Assembly: GCF_001652265.1 (NCBI RefSeq)
Contig: NZ_LWBS01000033.1
Coordinates: 62,001 to 126,000, forward strand
Origin: Rhizobium leguminosarum
Lineage (GTDB): Bacteria > Pseudomonadota > Alphaproteobacteria > Rhizobiales > Rhizobiaceae
Reading direction: 5' to 3'
DNA: 64,000 bases
The translations under genes were made by a program, and so were the position numbers. The first letter of the stretch is position 1; the number at the start of each line of letters is the position of its first letter. This document shows positions 15,018-25,279 of the stretch, piece by piece. The notes beneath the pieces were generated by a model. That model was given only the letters and a program-made list of their open reading frames with translations, did no database searches and was not told where the DNA came from.

Positions 15018-16418
15018 TCATTCCGCCGCCTGATAGATGGGCCTCCGGGCGGCCGATGTCCGCGGACCGGCGGCGGCAAGCAGGGTGATCGCCACCGCAA
15101 GCGATGCCACGAAGGCGATGCCGGCGACATAGGGGTTCCAGCCGAAATGCGGTGCGGCGCCGAAGACCGCGGAGGCGGCCGCAAGCACGATGCCGCCGCC
15201 GATCTGGAAGGAGGCGAAGAGCAGCCCGGAGGCGAGCCCTGCCTTGTCATCCTCCACATCGGAAAGGGCCGCAACCTGCACCGAGGGGTAGGTCAGGGCG
15301 TAACCGAGGCCGAGCGGGATCTGCGAGAACACGACGAGCAGGATCGGATCGACATGTCCGAGTGCGGCCACCCAGAAGATGTAGCTGAAGGCCTGCAGGC
15401 CGACACCCACTGCCATTAGCCGGGTAGCGCCGCGATTTTGCGCGACCGTCGCAAAACGTGGCGCCAGGAACATCACGAAGACACCGCCGAGGGCGAAGCA
15501 GAAGCCCGTCGTGAAGGCCGACCAGCCGATGACGTTCTGATAGTAGAGCGTCGCCAGAAACTGGAAGCCGACATAGGCACCCTGGAAGAGAGCGGCGATC
15601 GCATTGGCATGCCGGAGCTTGGCGCGGCGGAACATGCCGAGCGGCACCATCGGATCGGCATGGCGCGCTTCGACCACGAGGAAGAGCAGGATCAGCACCA
15701 GCGACGCGGCGAGCGAACCCCAGGTCGGGAACGCCTGCCAGCCGGCGGCCGCGGCATTGGTGATGCCGAAGACGAAGAGCAGCAGCCCGGGCGTGATCGT
15801 CAGCGCGCCGGCCCAGTCGAAGGCAGGTCTCGGTCCCGCCCGTTTCGGGTCGGCGGGCAGCACCAGCGGCGCCAGAACGAGCGTCAGGATGGCGACGGGC
15901 GCGCCCATGACGAGCGTCGCCCGCCAGCTGAAGATCGTCGCGGCACCGCCGAGCACCATGCCGAGCACGAAGCCGGCGGCGCCGGTGGAGGAGAAGACAC
16001 CGAGCGCCTTTGCCCGTGCGGTTCCCTCGCCGAAGACGGAGAGAAGCAGAGCAAGGGCCGCAGGCGCCGTGAAGGCGGCGGCAATGCCTTTGATCAATCG
16101 GGCGGCGATCAGCGTCGGCCCGCTATCGACGAAGCCGCCGGCGATGCTGGCGGCGGCAAAGATCGCCAACGACCAGAGGAAGACGCGGCGACGGCCGAAG
16201 ACGTCGGCGACCCGGCCGCCGAGCAGCAGGAATCCGCCATAGCCGAGCACATAGGCGCTGACGGCCCATTGCAGCGATGTCGCCTCCATGCCGAGTTCGG
16301 CTTGGATGGCGGGAAGCGCAACGCCGATGGTGGAGACGTCCATGGCGTCGAGAAAATTGGCGGCGCAGAGCAGCAGCAATGCCAGCCCCGCCCCGCTTGG
16401 CGATTTGGAAAGAGTCAT
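15018..16418 (-). CDS. MFS drug-resistance-type transporter (DHA2-like)
   Basis: 466 aa with about 14 hydrophobic segments, as in the DHA2 (EmrB/QacA-like) proton-coupled exporters. The first helix contains NFLDAMDVSTIGVALPAIQ and motif A appears as GGRVADVFGRRR near residue 67. Motif C-like glycine spacing occurs near GAAGFVLGMVLGG. It is divergent from the LysR regulator at 16542, whose product probably controls it. Substrate unknown. Full length with no visible lesions. Confidence 0.88.
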   Translation of the reverse strand: MTLSKSPSGAGLALLLLCAANFLDAMDVSTIGVALPAIQAELGMEATSLQWAVSAYVLGYGGFLLLGGRVADVFGRRRVFLWSLAIFAAASIAGGFVDSGPTLIAARLIKGIAAAFTAPAALALLLSVFGEGTARAKALGVFSSTGAAGFVLGMVLGGAATIFSWRATLVMGAPVAILTLVLAPLVLPADPKRAGPRPAFDWAGALTITPGLLLFVFGITNAAAAGWQAFPTWGSLAASLVLILLFLVVEARHADPMVPLGMFRRAKLRHANAIAALFQGAYVGFQFLATLYYQNVIGWSAFTTGFCFALGGVFVMFLAPRFATVAQNRGATRLMAVGVGLQAFSYIFWVAALGHVDPILLVVFSQIPLGLGYALTYPSVQVAALSDVEDDKAGLASGLLFASFQIGGGIVLAAASAVFGAAPHFGWNPYVAGIAFVASLAVAITLLAAAGPRTSAARRPIYQAAE

Positions 16419-16513
16419 CGAAATCGTTCCTTCTTTGCTGCCGCCTCATCGGGGGAGGTTGCCGGGCGGCAGGGAACGAGAAAATGTACAGCTTCCTTTC
16501 CTATTGCAAATTG

Positions 16514-16524
16514 ATAGTAGCTAT
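16514..16524. promoter_or_regulatory. Short dyad between MFS and LysR genes, possible LysR box
   Basis: ATAG-tag-CTAT lies 18 bases before the LysR start in the divergent promoter region. It is short but has the T-N11-A-like dyad expected for LysR-type regulators. The surrounding 16495-16540 is AT-rich. Confidence 0.3.
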
Positions 16525-16541
16525 GCCAGGTATTACTAACG

Positions 16542-17504
16542 ATGATGAATGATGCCACTCTTCGCAAGGTCGACCTCAATCTCCTGCTGGCCTTTTCAGT
16601 GCTGATGCAGGAGCGCAACGTCAGTCGAGCCGCCGAACGGCTGCTGCTCGGCCAACCCGGCCTATCGGCCGCTTTGCGGCGCCTGCGCGAGGCGCTGGAC
16701 GACGAATTGTTCGTGCGTGTCGGCCGCGGCCTGCAGCCGACGCCGCGCGCGCTTTCCATCGCCCCGGCGATCGAGGATGCACTGTCGGGCATCGAGCGCG
16801 CCATCCGCCCGCAGGCCGAATTCGATCCGGCAAGCTGGCAGGGCGAGTTCCGCATCGGCATGTGTGACAATCTCGAATCGGCCTTCTTCGGCCCGCTTGC
16901 CGCCCGTCTTCTCCAGCTTTCACCCGGCGCCCGGCTGATCGGTATCGCTTCCGAAAAGCGCGATGCCGCACGCCGGCTGGATGAAGGCGTCTTCGATTTC
17001 AGCGTCGCGATGCACGACGAGCCCGCCTCCTGGCACATTCGCGCGCCGCTGTTCGACCAAGTCTCGATCTGCATCTACGATCAAGCTCAGCTCGGGCTGA
17101 AGGCGCCGTTGAGCCTCAAGGATTTCGCCAATGTCGCCCATGTCACCGTCTCGTTCGAAGGCAACACCTCGACCGGTATCGACATGGCGCTTAACCGCAC
17201 CGGCGATGTGCGACAGGTGGTGGCGACCGTCCCGCGCTTTTCCGCTCTGCCAATGGTGCTGAAGGCGATGCCCGCCATTGCCACCGTGCCGGAATCGATC
17301 GGTCGCTGCATGGCGCAGTTACATGGGCTGATGCTTTGCGAGCCGCCGCTTTCGCTGCCGGCCGATCCCGTGACGATGCTTTATCGCCGAATCGACCAGA
17401 CGGACGGCCGGGCACGCTGGTTCCGTCGCCTGTTCATCGATGTAGCCAATAAAGCGCTCGAAGCTTCCGGCTGCTGCGTATCCATTCCGAGAGCCGCTGC
17501 CTGA
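16542..17504 (+). CDS. LysR family transcriptional regulator
   Basis: 320 aa. The N-terminal winged helix-turn-helix (LLAFSVLMQERNVSRAAERL, then LGQPGLSAALRRLREALDDE) is followed by a periplasmic-binding-protein-like effector domain. It belongs to the NodD/DgdR-like subgroup by its DLNLLLAF start. The neighbouring divergent MFS exporter is the likely target. Start at 16542 or the adjacent ATG at 16545; ribosome site weak. Confidence 0.88.
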   Translation: MMNDATLRKVDLNLLLAFSVLMQERNVSRAAERLLLGQPGLSAALRRLREALDDELFVRVGRGLQPTPRALSIAPAIEDALSGIERAIRPQAEFDPASWQGEFRIGMCDNLESAFFGPLAARLLQLSPGARLIGIASEKRDAARRLDEGVFDFSVAMHDEPASWHIRAPLFDQVSICIYDQAQLGLKAPLSLKDFANVAHVTVSFEGNTSTGIDMALNRTGDVRQVVATVPRFSALPMVLKAMPAIATVPESIGRCMAQLHGLMLCEPPLSLPADPVTMLYRRIDQTDGRARWFRRLFIDVANKALEASGCCVSIPRAAA

Positions 17505-17511
17505 CGGTCCG

Positions 17512-17892
17512 TTACAGCTCTCCCTTGTGGAAATATGCTTCGAGGCGATAGCCGTCCGGGTCGATGATGAAGGCGGCGTAATAGAATTGCCCATAATCCG
17601 GCCGCACACCCGGTTCACCATTATCCGTGCCGCCGGATGCGACCGCCGCCACGTGAAAGGCATCGACCGCGGCCTCGTCAGGCGCGACGAAGCAGAAATG
17701 CAGCCCGGATCGCATGTCGGCAACCACGGGCTGTTCGACCTGCATCACCCAGAGCCCGACCCTTTCCGGGCCATAGCCGATCATGGTGTCGGAATTGGAC
17801 AGGCGCTCATATCCGAGCGGCGCCAGCGCCGCATCGTAGAAACGGCGGGCTCTTTCGAGGTCTTTTACGCCGATGGAGATATGATCGAACAT
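17512..17892 (-). CDS. VOC (glyoxalase/dioxygenase fold) family protein
   Basis: 126 aa from the ATG at 17892 with AAGGAG upstream. It opens MFDHISIGVKDLERARRFYD, the classic first beta-alpha-beta-beta-beta module, and ends IIDPDGYRLEAYFH, where His5 and the C-terminal Glu are likely metal ligands. Single-domain VOC proteins include glyoxalase-like and fosfomycin-resistance-like enzymes; substrate cannot be assigned. Convergent with the LysR gene. Confidence 0.85.
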   Translation of the reverse strand: MFDHISIGVKDLERARRFYDAALAPLGYERLSNSDTMIGYGPERVGLWVMQVEQPVVADMRSGLHFCFVAPDEAAVDAFHVAAVASGGTDNGEPGVRPDYGQFYYAAFIIDPDGYRLEAYFHKGEL

Positions 17893-18019
17893 GGACTGCG
17901 AACTCCTTCTCTGCTCATCCCCGGTGTGAGCTCTCTGACCCCCAAGATGGCACGATGACAACATCTTTCAACCGCCGTCCTAAGTCAGCGAACGGCCGCA
18001 TCGTCAGCGGCCTGCGCGC

Positions 18020-18443
18020 TCATTCATGGCCGGCGATCCTGTCCAGCGCCTTGGCGAAGAAATCGGGGGCGCCGAAATTGCCGCTCTTCAGCGCAAGCCC
18101 GAGGGGGCCGCGCGGTCGGTCGCGAGACTCGCAGCCCTACTCAATCAGCCAGCGCGCCGCCTCCAGCGACTGACGGACCGCATCGTCGACCGGCGCCGAG
18201 CGCGTCTTCAGCGCGACGACGCCGGCCTCGCAATCCGTCTTGCCGCGGCCGGTGCCGACGAACTGAACGGTCGACATGCCGCCTCTCGCAAGCGTATTGG
18301 CAAGATCGCTGGCGCCGGTGAAATCATCGGCAATCGCCCCCAGCAGCATCTCAGGAAAGCTCCGGCAGGCGACCTTCGAGATCGTCCTCGACCACCAGCT
18401 TGCGGCCGACTATCCCGGCCGCGCCAATGACAAGGATTTTCAT
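18020..18443 (-). pseudogene. Deletion remnant of a denD-otnK sugar-acid operon
   Basis: Reading leftward from the ATG at 18443 (GGAGGG ribosome site) there is MKILVIGAAGIVGRKLVVED, the N-terminus of a DenD-like NAD-dependent sugar-acid dehydrogenase. It stops after about 30 residues. Immediately overlapping at 18349 begins LLGAIADDFTGASDLANTLA, the N-terminus of a four-carbon acid sugar kinase (OtnK, DUF1537), open for 70 residues only. After a stop, 18103-18020 encodes LGLALKSGNFGAPDFFAKAL, the OtnK C-terminus. The middle of both genes is missing, so at least two internal deletions have reduced about 2 kb to 0.4 kb. Confidence 0.75.
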
Positions 18444-18668
18444 CTGAAGCGGCCCTCCACTCGAAGACATCCGCACCGGCTTTCGGTGCGAGTCGGCCCT
18501 GAACCGGCAATGTCCTAGTTAAGACAAAGCGAGCGACGCTGTCACGTGATTTTGGGGGAGGGCGCAGTTCGGCCAGGAGCTACTGTGGGGCCAGGCAGTC
18601 CTCCGACTGCAGCCGCCTGAGGCAAAGCCTGAGGCTGGACATTGACGCGCGTCCGCCTAGGTCTCGTT

Positions 18669-19511
18669 CTAAACAGCGCCCCCAGCGACGCTTTGCATCT
18701 GCTGCAGGTTCGTCACCTCGTAGGTCCAGACTCGAAACGCCTTCAGCACATGCGGTCCGAAGGAATTGATGAGCGGTATGTCGGCGGCGTCGCGCCCGCG
18801 TGCGACGATGATACGACCGATCCGCGGCGTATTGTTGCGCGGATCGAATGTATGCCATGCACCGTCCAGGAAGACCTCGATCCAGGCGCTGAAGTCCATC
18901 GGATCGACGACGGGAATACCGATGTCGCCGAGATGGCCATTGATATATCGGGCAGGAATGTTGAGGCAACGGCACAACGCCACTGCGAGATGCGCAAAGT
19001 CGCGACAGACGCCGACACGTTCGTGAAACGCCTCGAAGGCTGTCCGCGTCGATCGCGCCTGCATGTAGTCGAATTGGATGTGGCCGTGAACGAAGTCGCA
19101 GATCGCCTGAACGCGGCCCCAGCCCGGTGAGACTGTGCCGAACATATCCCACGCAATTTGACTGAGACGATCCGTCTCGCAATAGCGGCTGCCCATCAGG
19201 TAGACGAGGCAATCATCGGGCAATTCCGAAACCGGGAGTTCCCTGGCGCCTGGCAGCGACCTGTCAGGTTTGCCGTCGTCTTCGATCGTCGCATCGCCCC
19301 ATATGGTCAGGTCGCCCGCCGGGGCAATCAGCCGGAGACAGCGGTTGCCGAAGAGGTCGCGATAAGTCGAAGTGGGAACATCGGGCGTGGTGAAGACCGT
19401 TTCCGGAATTCTGATGTCGGCCGCACGATCATCATGAACCGACAACAGGCATACCAATGCGGTCGGCTGCGGGCAGGTCAGCGTAATTTCATAGCCGTAA
19501 CGGATCAACAT
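18669..19511 (-). CDS. Transglutaminase-like (papain-fold) family protein
   Basis: 280 aa, cytoplasmic (no signal). An N-terminal beta-rich domain begins MLIRYGYEITLTC; the C-terminal papain-like core has the nucleophile in GVCRDFAH (Cys169). The third triad position is an Asp in TFDPRNN (Asp223). Where a His is usual the sequence reads DFSAWIEVF (Ser208), so activity is uncertain. A PRIGRI-ARGRDAADIP patch is typical of the bacterial subgroup. Last gene of a leftward cluster; the DUF1488 gene ends 27 bases upstream. Confidence 0.85.
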   Translation of the reverse strand: MLIRYGYEITLTCPQPTALVCLLSVHDDRAADIRIPETVFTTPDVPTSTYRDLFGNRCLRLIAPAGDLTIWGDATIEDDGKPDRSLPGARELPVSELPDDCLVYLMGSRYCETDRLSQIAWDMFGTVSPGWGRVQAICDFVHGHIQFDYMQARSTRTAFEAFHERVGVCRDFAHLAVALCRCLNIPARYINGHLGDIGIPVVDPMDFSAWIEVFLDGAWHTFDPRNNTPRIGRIIVARGRDAADIPLINSFGPHVLKAFRVWTYEVTNLQQMQSVAGGAV

Positions 19512-19538
19512 GGAGCGTTCTCGCGCGTCCGGATCCGC

Positions 19539-19814
19539 CTAGCGGAAATCCGCCGCAGTTAGAGTATAGAAGGCGCGGCGGCGGTAGGAATAGGCTTTGT
19601 GTGCCACGTCCTGAATGGAGTTGCGCAGGGCGTCGAATAACGAAAGCCAATTCGTTTCCGAAGGCTCGGTTCTCTGCGATGCGGCGTCGGATTTCGCCAG
19701 CGCGTCAACCTCGATGAAGAACAACACCTGGAACATGCCGTCATGGCCGACGAAGCGCACAGCATTTCTAGCAGCATCGAAGCTACGGCTTTGGTTCAGA
19801 AAAGCTAGCGCCAT
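19539..19814 (-). CDS. DUF1488-type small protein (91 aa)
   Basis: From the ATG at 19814: MALAFLNQSRSFDAARNAVR, then FVGHDGMFQVLFFIEVDAL and an SYRRRAFYTLTAADFR end. These patches fit the short DUF1488 family common in rhizobia. The start lies inside the tail of the upstream gene (10-base overlap) and lacks its own clear ribosome site, so translation probably depends on coupling. Function unknown. Confidence 0.7.
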   Translation of the reverse strand: MALAFLNQSRSFDAARNAVRFVGHDGMFQVLFFIEVDALAKSDAASQRTEPSETNWLSLFDALRNSIQDVAHKAYSYRRRAFYTLTAADFR

Positions 19815-20122
19815 GGTTGGACCGGCGGGCTCTTGCGAGCACTCCGAGCGGCACCCGACAGCCTCAGCCATTCCTTCCGGTATCCTATGTTGAGGAGATT
19901 GAAGGACATCATGTCTTTCCCGGCTTCCGAACGGCTCTTGCCGATCATGGCATGGTCGGCGTGCACGGGAACGCTTGCAGATGCACGATAGACGGTCCAC
20001 GAACGGGCGGATTCGATCCGGCGGTCGTGTTCGATCTCCATCGAGTAGCGGCCGGGCGCTTCCCATGTGTGGACGGCAAAGGCATTCCGTCTTCGTTCGG
20101 CTTCGTCTCCATGGCTGTTCAC
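19805..20122 (-). CDS. Hypothetical protein (105 aa) in small-gene operon
   Basis: Starts at 20122 in an ATGA overlap with the upstream gene. The N-terminal half AFAVHTWEAPGRYSMEIEHD suggests a soluble beta-containing fold; the C-terminal third is basic. I do not recognise a family. Overlaps on both sides place it firmly within one transcription unit. The tail beyond residue 90 may be shifted relative to relatives, because it shares DNA with the next gene. Confidence 0.5.
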   Translation of the reverse strand: MNSHGDEAERRRNAFAVHTWEAPGRYSMEIEHDRRIESARSWTVYRASASVPVHADHAMIGKSRSEAGKDMMSFNLLNIGYRKEWLRLSGAARSARKSPPVQPWR

Positions 20123-20454
20123 GATGTCAACCTTTCGTCATTCGGGCCGCGGCCTTGGCCAAACGTCCTCTCGATCAGTGTTGCGCCGCTGCCGGCGGGC
20201 GATAGGTTTACCAGTTCTAGGCTGTCTTCCGTCGCGACCCGCTCATGACGTTCATCGTCACTGCGGATGCGGTATTGCAGCACATTTCCTCTCAGAGGCA
20301 GCGTGGCGGTAATGCGGTATGTGTCGGGGAGCTTGGAGGGAACGACTAAGAACCCATCCTTCACCCGGACGGTCTGCCCCACTTTGAAGATATGTGTTGC
20401 TGCCTCGCGCCGGATTGAGCGTCCATTGCGTTGCGGGATGCGCGTAGCGGTCAT
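20119..20454 (-). CDS. Hypothetical protein (111 aa), small beta-barrel-like
   Basis: Starts at 20454 in an ATGA overlap with the upstream gene. After a basic head, the core HIFKVGQTVRVKDGFLVVPS and the later LQYRIRSDDERHERVATEDS look like a short SH3/KOW-like strand-rich fold. I associate this pattern with a small uncharacterised rhizobial family. Possible nucleic-acid or protein-binding role is inference only. Confidence 0.6.
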   Translation of the reverse strand: MTATRIPQRNGRSIRREAATHIFKVGQTVRVKDGFLVVPSKLPDTYRITATLPLRGNVLQYRIRSDDERHERVATEDSLELVNLSPAGSGATLIERTFGQGRGPNDERLTS

Positions 20455-20714
20455 GACGGTTTTTGGTCCTTTTCGAGCACGGTTTCGAGATCTGACAGGT
20501 GGATAGGCATCATCTGCTGCGTCGAACTCTGCGCGGCGATCGCCGGCAGGTGGATGAAGGCGCCGACCCGTCGCCAGGCAAGCCTGGAAACGCTTTCGAT
20601 CAATTCCTCGTCATAATCGACGCGGTATTCTCCGGCTGGCTGCGCCCCATCGAAACCGGGCAGGCGGAATGGAGATGAAAAACGGACGACGGTTTCTGTG
20701 GTGCGACTTGTCAC
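20451..20714 (-). CDS. Hypothetical protein (87 aa), first gene of small-gene operon
   Basis: GTG start at 20714 with GGAGG 8 bases upstream; the frame is open further to 20861 but without a ribosome site. The product reads VVRFSSPFRLPGFDGAQPAG followed by EYRVDYDEELIESVSRLAWR and AFIHLPAI. I associate this layout (LPGFD-x-PAGEYRV-x-x-DEEL) with a small rhizobial family of unknown role. It ends in an ATGA overlap with the next gene. Confidence 0.65.
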   Translation of the reverse strand: MTSRTTETVVRFSSPFRLPGFDGAQPAGEYRVDYDEELIESVSRLAWRRVGAFIHLPAIAAQSSTQQMMPIHLSDLETVLEKDQKPS

Positions 20715-21144
20715 GGCTGAGGCCTCCGCAGGAATACACTGATGCGTTCCTGTATCGTTGAGATCCGAGCCGGACGAACTCGAGGCTGCCGGTACATCCG
20801 CGGTCAGCGCCAAGCTCATTCCGGATCGGAACAGGCGAAATAAACGCCGGAACGACGTCATACATTCGCTATCGAGAATTCAGTGGTGATGGCGGGTCGT
20901 AGGTCTCTGACACCGCGAAGCCAAGTCGGCCAAATCGACGAAGCCTATCATTGCGCCTTGATTGAGTTTAAATCAAGATAATTCGGATTTATCTATAAAA
21001 AACGCCAAATTAACACGACGATATGCTAAATAAAATGGAGCGACACGGCGAAAAAAATTCTATTCATTTCCGGATTAATACAAAATATCCGCTCAAATTG
21101 ATTTCCTGAATTTTTCAAGAAATTCCATGCGTGAACAATATTTA
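20715..21144. promoter_or_regulatory. Divergent promoter region between small-gene operon and groESL
   Basis: About 430 bases; 20950-21140 is markedly AT-rich for this genome and must carry the groES promoter and probably the leftward operon promoter. I cannot define -35/-10 boxes with confidence. No gene seen. Confidence 0.5.
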
Positions 21145-21171
21145 TTGGCACTCCTATCAATCGAGTGCCAC
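21145..21171. promoter_or_regulatory. CIRCE element (HrcA operator) with an extra right half-site
   Basis: TTGGCACTC-N9-GAGTGCCAC matches the CIRCE consensus TTAGCACTC-N9-GAGTGCTAA, with arms complementary at 8 of 9 positions. A second right half, GAGTGCTAT, follows directly at 21172-21180. CIRCE is the binding site of the heat-shock repressor HrcA, so this groESL copy is probably HrcA-controlled. Confidence 0.9.
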
Positions 21172-21225
21172 GAGTGCTATTTATGTACTGCAGCCGCCAT
21201 ACGCGCCGGCAGCAGAAAGACCTCT

Positions 21226-23227
<2,002 letters not shown>

Positions 23228-23296
23228 GAACAGCCTAAACCGTTCGGCCAAGGTGGTCAGACGGCGCAACCCGAACAACAGACAGGGAGAATTCCA

Positions 23297-23689
23297 ATGT
23301 CCGTGCAGAGCAGCAGCAAGACATCGATTACCCAGCGTTTCGACAGTTACCAGCCATCCAAGACGCTTCTCGCCTGGGCCTGCGTCGTCACGGTGATCGC
23401 CACGATGATCATCGGATTCAGCTGGGGAGGTTGGGTAACAGGCGGCACATCAAGCAAAGCGGCAGCCGCCGCCGGCGATATCGCACGCGGAGAGCTGGCG
23501 TCGGCCATCTGCGTCGAGCGGTTCAAGGCGGCACCGGATGCGGCCGCTAAACTCATCGAGTTCAAGGCGATTACCGAAGGCTACAAGCAGCGTCAGTTTG
23601 TCGAGGCCGGCGGTTGGGCGACCATGCCTGGGCAGACCTCACCCGACAGCCGAAGTGTTCAAGGCTGCGCCACTGCGCTTGCCGTCTGA
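23297..23689 (+). CDS. Hypothetical inner-membrane protein (130 aa) downstream of groEL
   Basis: ATG at 23297 with CAGGGAGA ribosome site. After QRFDSYQPSKTL comes one membrane helix (LAWACVVTVIATMIIGFSW), then GGWVTGGT and a periplasmic helical part ending FVEAGGWATMPG. I recall this pattern from small rhizobial proteins without assigned function. It lies 69 bases after groEL on the same strand and may be part of the same stress-induced transcript. Confidence 0.7.
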   Translation: MSVQSSSKTSITQRFDSYQPSKTLLAWACVVTVIATMIIGFSWGGWVTGGTSSKAAAAAGDIARGELASAICVERFKAAPDAAAKLIEFKAITEGYKQRQFVEAGGWATMPGQTSPDSRSVQGCATALAV

Positions 23690-23702
23690 CACCATTTTCC
23701 AG

Positions 23703-23728
23703 AGCGCTCCGATATGGTGCGGAGCGCT
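23703..23728. terminator. Stem-loop after the groEL-linked membrane protein
   Basis: Perfect 8-bp stem AGCGCTCC / GGAGCGCT with a 10-base loop, 14 bases after the stop at 23689 and before the small gene at 23755. No T-run follows, so termination may be partial. Confidence 0.5.
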
Positions 23729-23754
23729 GCCACTGTCAAAGCAGGAAATGACCC

Positions 23755-23925
23755 ATGATCCGTTTCGTGAAAAAGACCGACCCGCAGCCAGCCGCAGAAG
23801 ACGCGGGCGACAACCGCTTCCAAAAAATCCGCGAGGCAGCTGCCGACGAGCATAAGAAAGCCGCCAACGACAGCACGCGTCGCCGCGCGCCCCAGGCAAC
23901 GGAAGATGACGATCAGCTTATCTGA
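23755..23925 (+). CDS. Small hydrophilic hypothetical protein (56 aa)
   Basis: ATG at 23755 with AGGAAA ribosome site. Product MIRFVKKTDPQPAAEDAGDN continues as a charged, alanine-rich helix and ends in DDDQLI. Likely disordered or helical. No family recognised. It follows the groEL cluster on the same strand, separated by a stem-loop. Confidence 0.55.
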   Translation: MIRFVKKTDPQPAAEDAGDNRFQKIREAAADEHKKAANDSTRRRAPQATEDDDQLI

Positions 23926-24006
23926 GAGGGATATGAAGGCGTTCTTGGACAGACCTCCAGCGCAGCCGTGTAAAGCCGGCATACGGTCCGATCTGAGGAG
24001 AGGACC

Positions 24007-25170
24007 CTAGCTGTAATCCAGCCAGATCCCGCCAGCATCGGCGGACCGCACGCAGTTTTCCACCCAGCGCACCCCTTCCAGGCCGGCATCGACATTGGGA
24101 AAGACGAGGTCTTCGATCCCCGCAGGGGCGAGGCCGCGCTCATTGTTGATGGCAAAGCCGAAGCGGCGATAGAGGTTCGCCCAGGCTTCGAAGAGACCTT
24201 CCGGGTGACCGCCGCCGATCCGATCGTCGATCCTGGCCTCGGGATAGAGATAGTCCATGCCCCGCTCAAGGATGCGGGCCGGTTCGCCCTGGATCTCGTA
24301 GGAGAGCTGGTTCGGCCGCTCGTCCCACCATTCGATGCTGGCCTTCGAGCCGACGATGCGGATCTTCTGGCCATGCATGGAGCCGGCATTGACGGCGCTC
24401 GACCAGATGGTGGCGATCGCGCCATTGTCATATTCCATCAGGGTCACCGCATTGTCTTCGAGCGGCGCTCGGCTTTTGACGAAGCTCTGGCGGGTGCAGA
24501 GCAGCCGCCTGATCTTGAGATGCGGCAGAATGACCTTGGCGATATAAAGCGGGTGGGTCCCGACATCGCCGAGGACATAGCTGGGACCTGCGAATTTCGG
24601 ATCGACGCGCCACCGCGTCGAGGGGTTCTGCTCCTCCACCGCAGCACTATGGAAGCCATGGGCAAATTGCAGGTTGACGATGCGGATCTCGCCGAGATCG
24701 CCATTCCTGACCATGGCACGCGCCTGTTCGATCATTTGGTGGCCTGCATAGCCATAAGTCACGCCGACGATACGGCCGCGCGCCTCCGAAAGCGCCTTCA
24801 GCTCCTCGGCTTCGGCGATCGTGAAGCAGAGCGGCTTTTCGCAGATCACATGCAGATCATGGTCGAGTGCTGCTTTGCAGATCGCAAAATGGGTGTTGTT
24901 GGGTGTTGCGATCGACACGGCCTCGATGCCGTCGGCCCGCCCGGCCTCAGTCGCAAACATCGCCGCATAGTCCCGGTAGCTCCTGGCTTCGTCGAGCCCG
25001 AGATCGACGCCGAAGGCGCGGCCGCGTTCGGGATCGATATCGAAGGCGCCTGCCGCAAGGGCAAAAATGTCGTCGCGATGCGCTGCCGAGCGATGAATAT
25101 AGCCGATCTGGCTGCCCCTGCCGCCGCCGACCATGCCCCAGCGGATCGGCTTTCTCCTGTCATTCGTCAT
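24007..25170 (-). CDS. Gfo/Idh/MocA family oxidoreductase
   Basis: 387 aa. The N-terminal Rossmann domain contains GMVGGGRGSQIG near residue 12, and the family motif CEKPLCFT near 110 includes the catalytic-region Glu-Lys-Pro. The C-terminal alpha/beta domain has DVGTHPLYIAKV near 205, with Asp and His of the usual active-site patch. It acts on sugars, inositols or their derivatives with NAD(P). Third gene of the leftward operon behind two TIM-barrel isomerase genes; LacI-type control is likely. Confidence 0.9.
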   Translation of the reverse strand: MTNDRRKPIRWGMVGGGRGSQIGYIHRSAAHRDDIFALAAGAFDIDPERGRAFGVDLGLDEARSYRDYAAMFATEAGRADGIEAVSIATPNNTHFAICKAALDHDLHVICEKPLCFTIAEAEELKALSEARGRIVGVTYGYAGHQMIEQARAMVRNGDLGEIRIVNLQFAHGFHSAAVEEQNPSTRWRVDPKFAGPSYVLGDVGTHPLYIAKVILPHLKIRRLLCTRQSFVKSRAPLEDNAVTLMEYDNGAIATIWSSAVNAGSMHGQKIRIVGSKASIEWWDERPNQLSYEIQGEPARILERGMDYLYPEARIDDRIGGGHPEGLFEAWANLYRRFGFAINNERGLAPAGIEDLVFPNVDAGLEGVRWVENCVRSADAGGIWLDYS

Positions 25171-25182
25171 AGTGTTTTCCCC

Positions 25183-25263
25183 AGCAATTCCAGCAAAAGT
25201 GCGCAGCGGTTTTGCGTCCGGAATTGCGCAAAACAGAGAGATGGAGCGTTTCCGTGTTTCGAA
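25183..25263 (+). repeat. Rhizobial intergenic repeat, family A, copy 2
   Basis: AGCAATTCCAGCAAAAGTGC, GCAGCGGTTTTGCGTCCGGA and GGAGCGTTTCC align with the copy at 10905. A following imperfect stem GAGCGTTTCCG / CGGAAATGCTC extends to about 25282. It sits inside the operon gap between the TIM-barrel and oxidoreductase genes and could reduce downstream expression. Confidence 0.75.
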
Positions 25264-25279
25264 GAAAAACGGAAATGCT

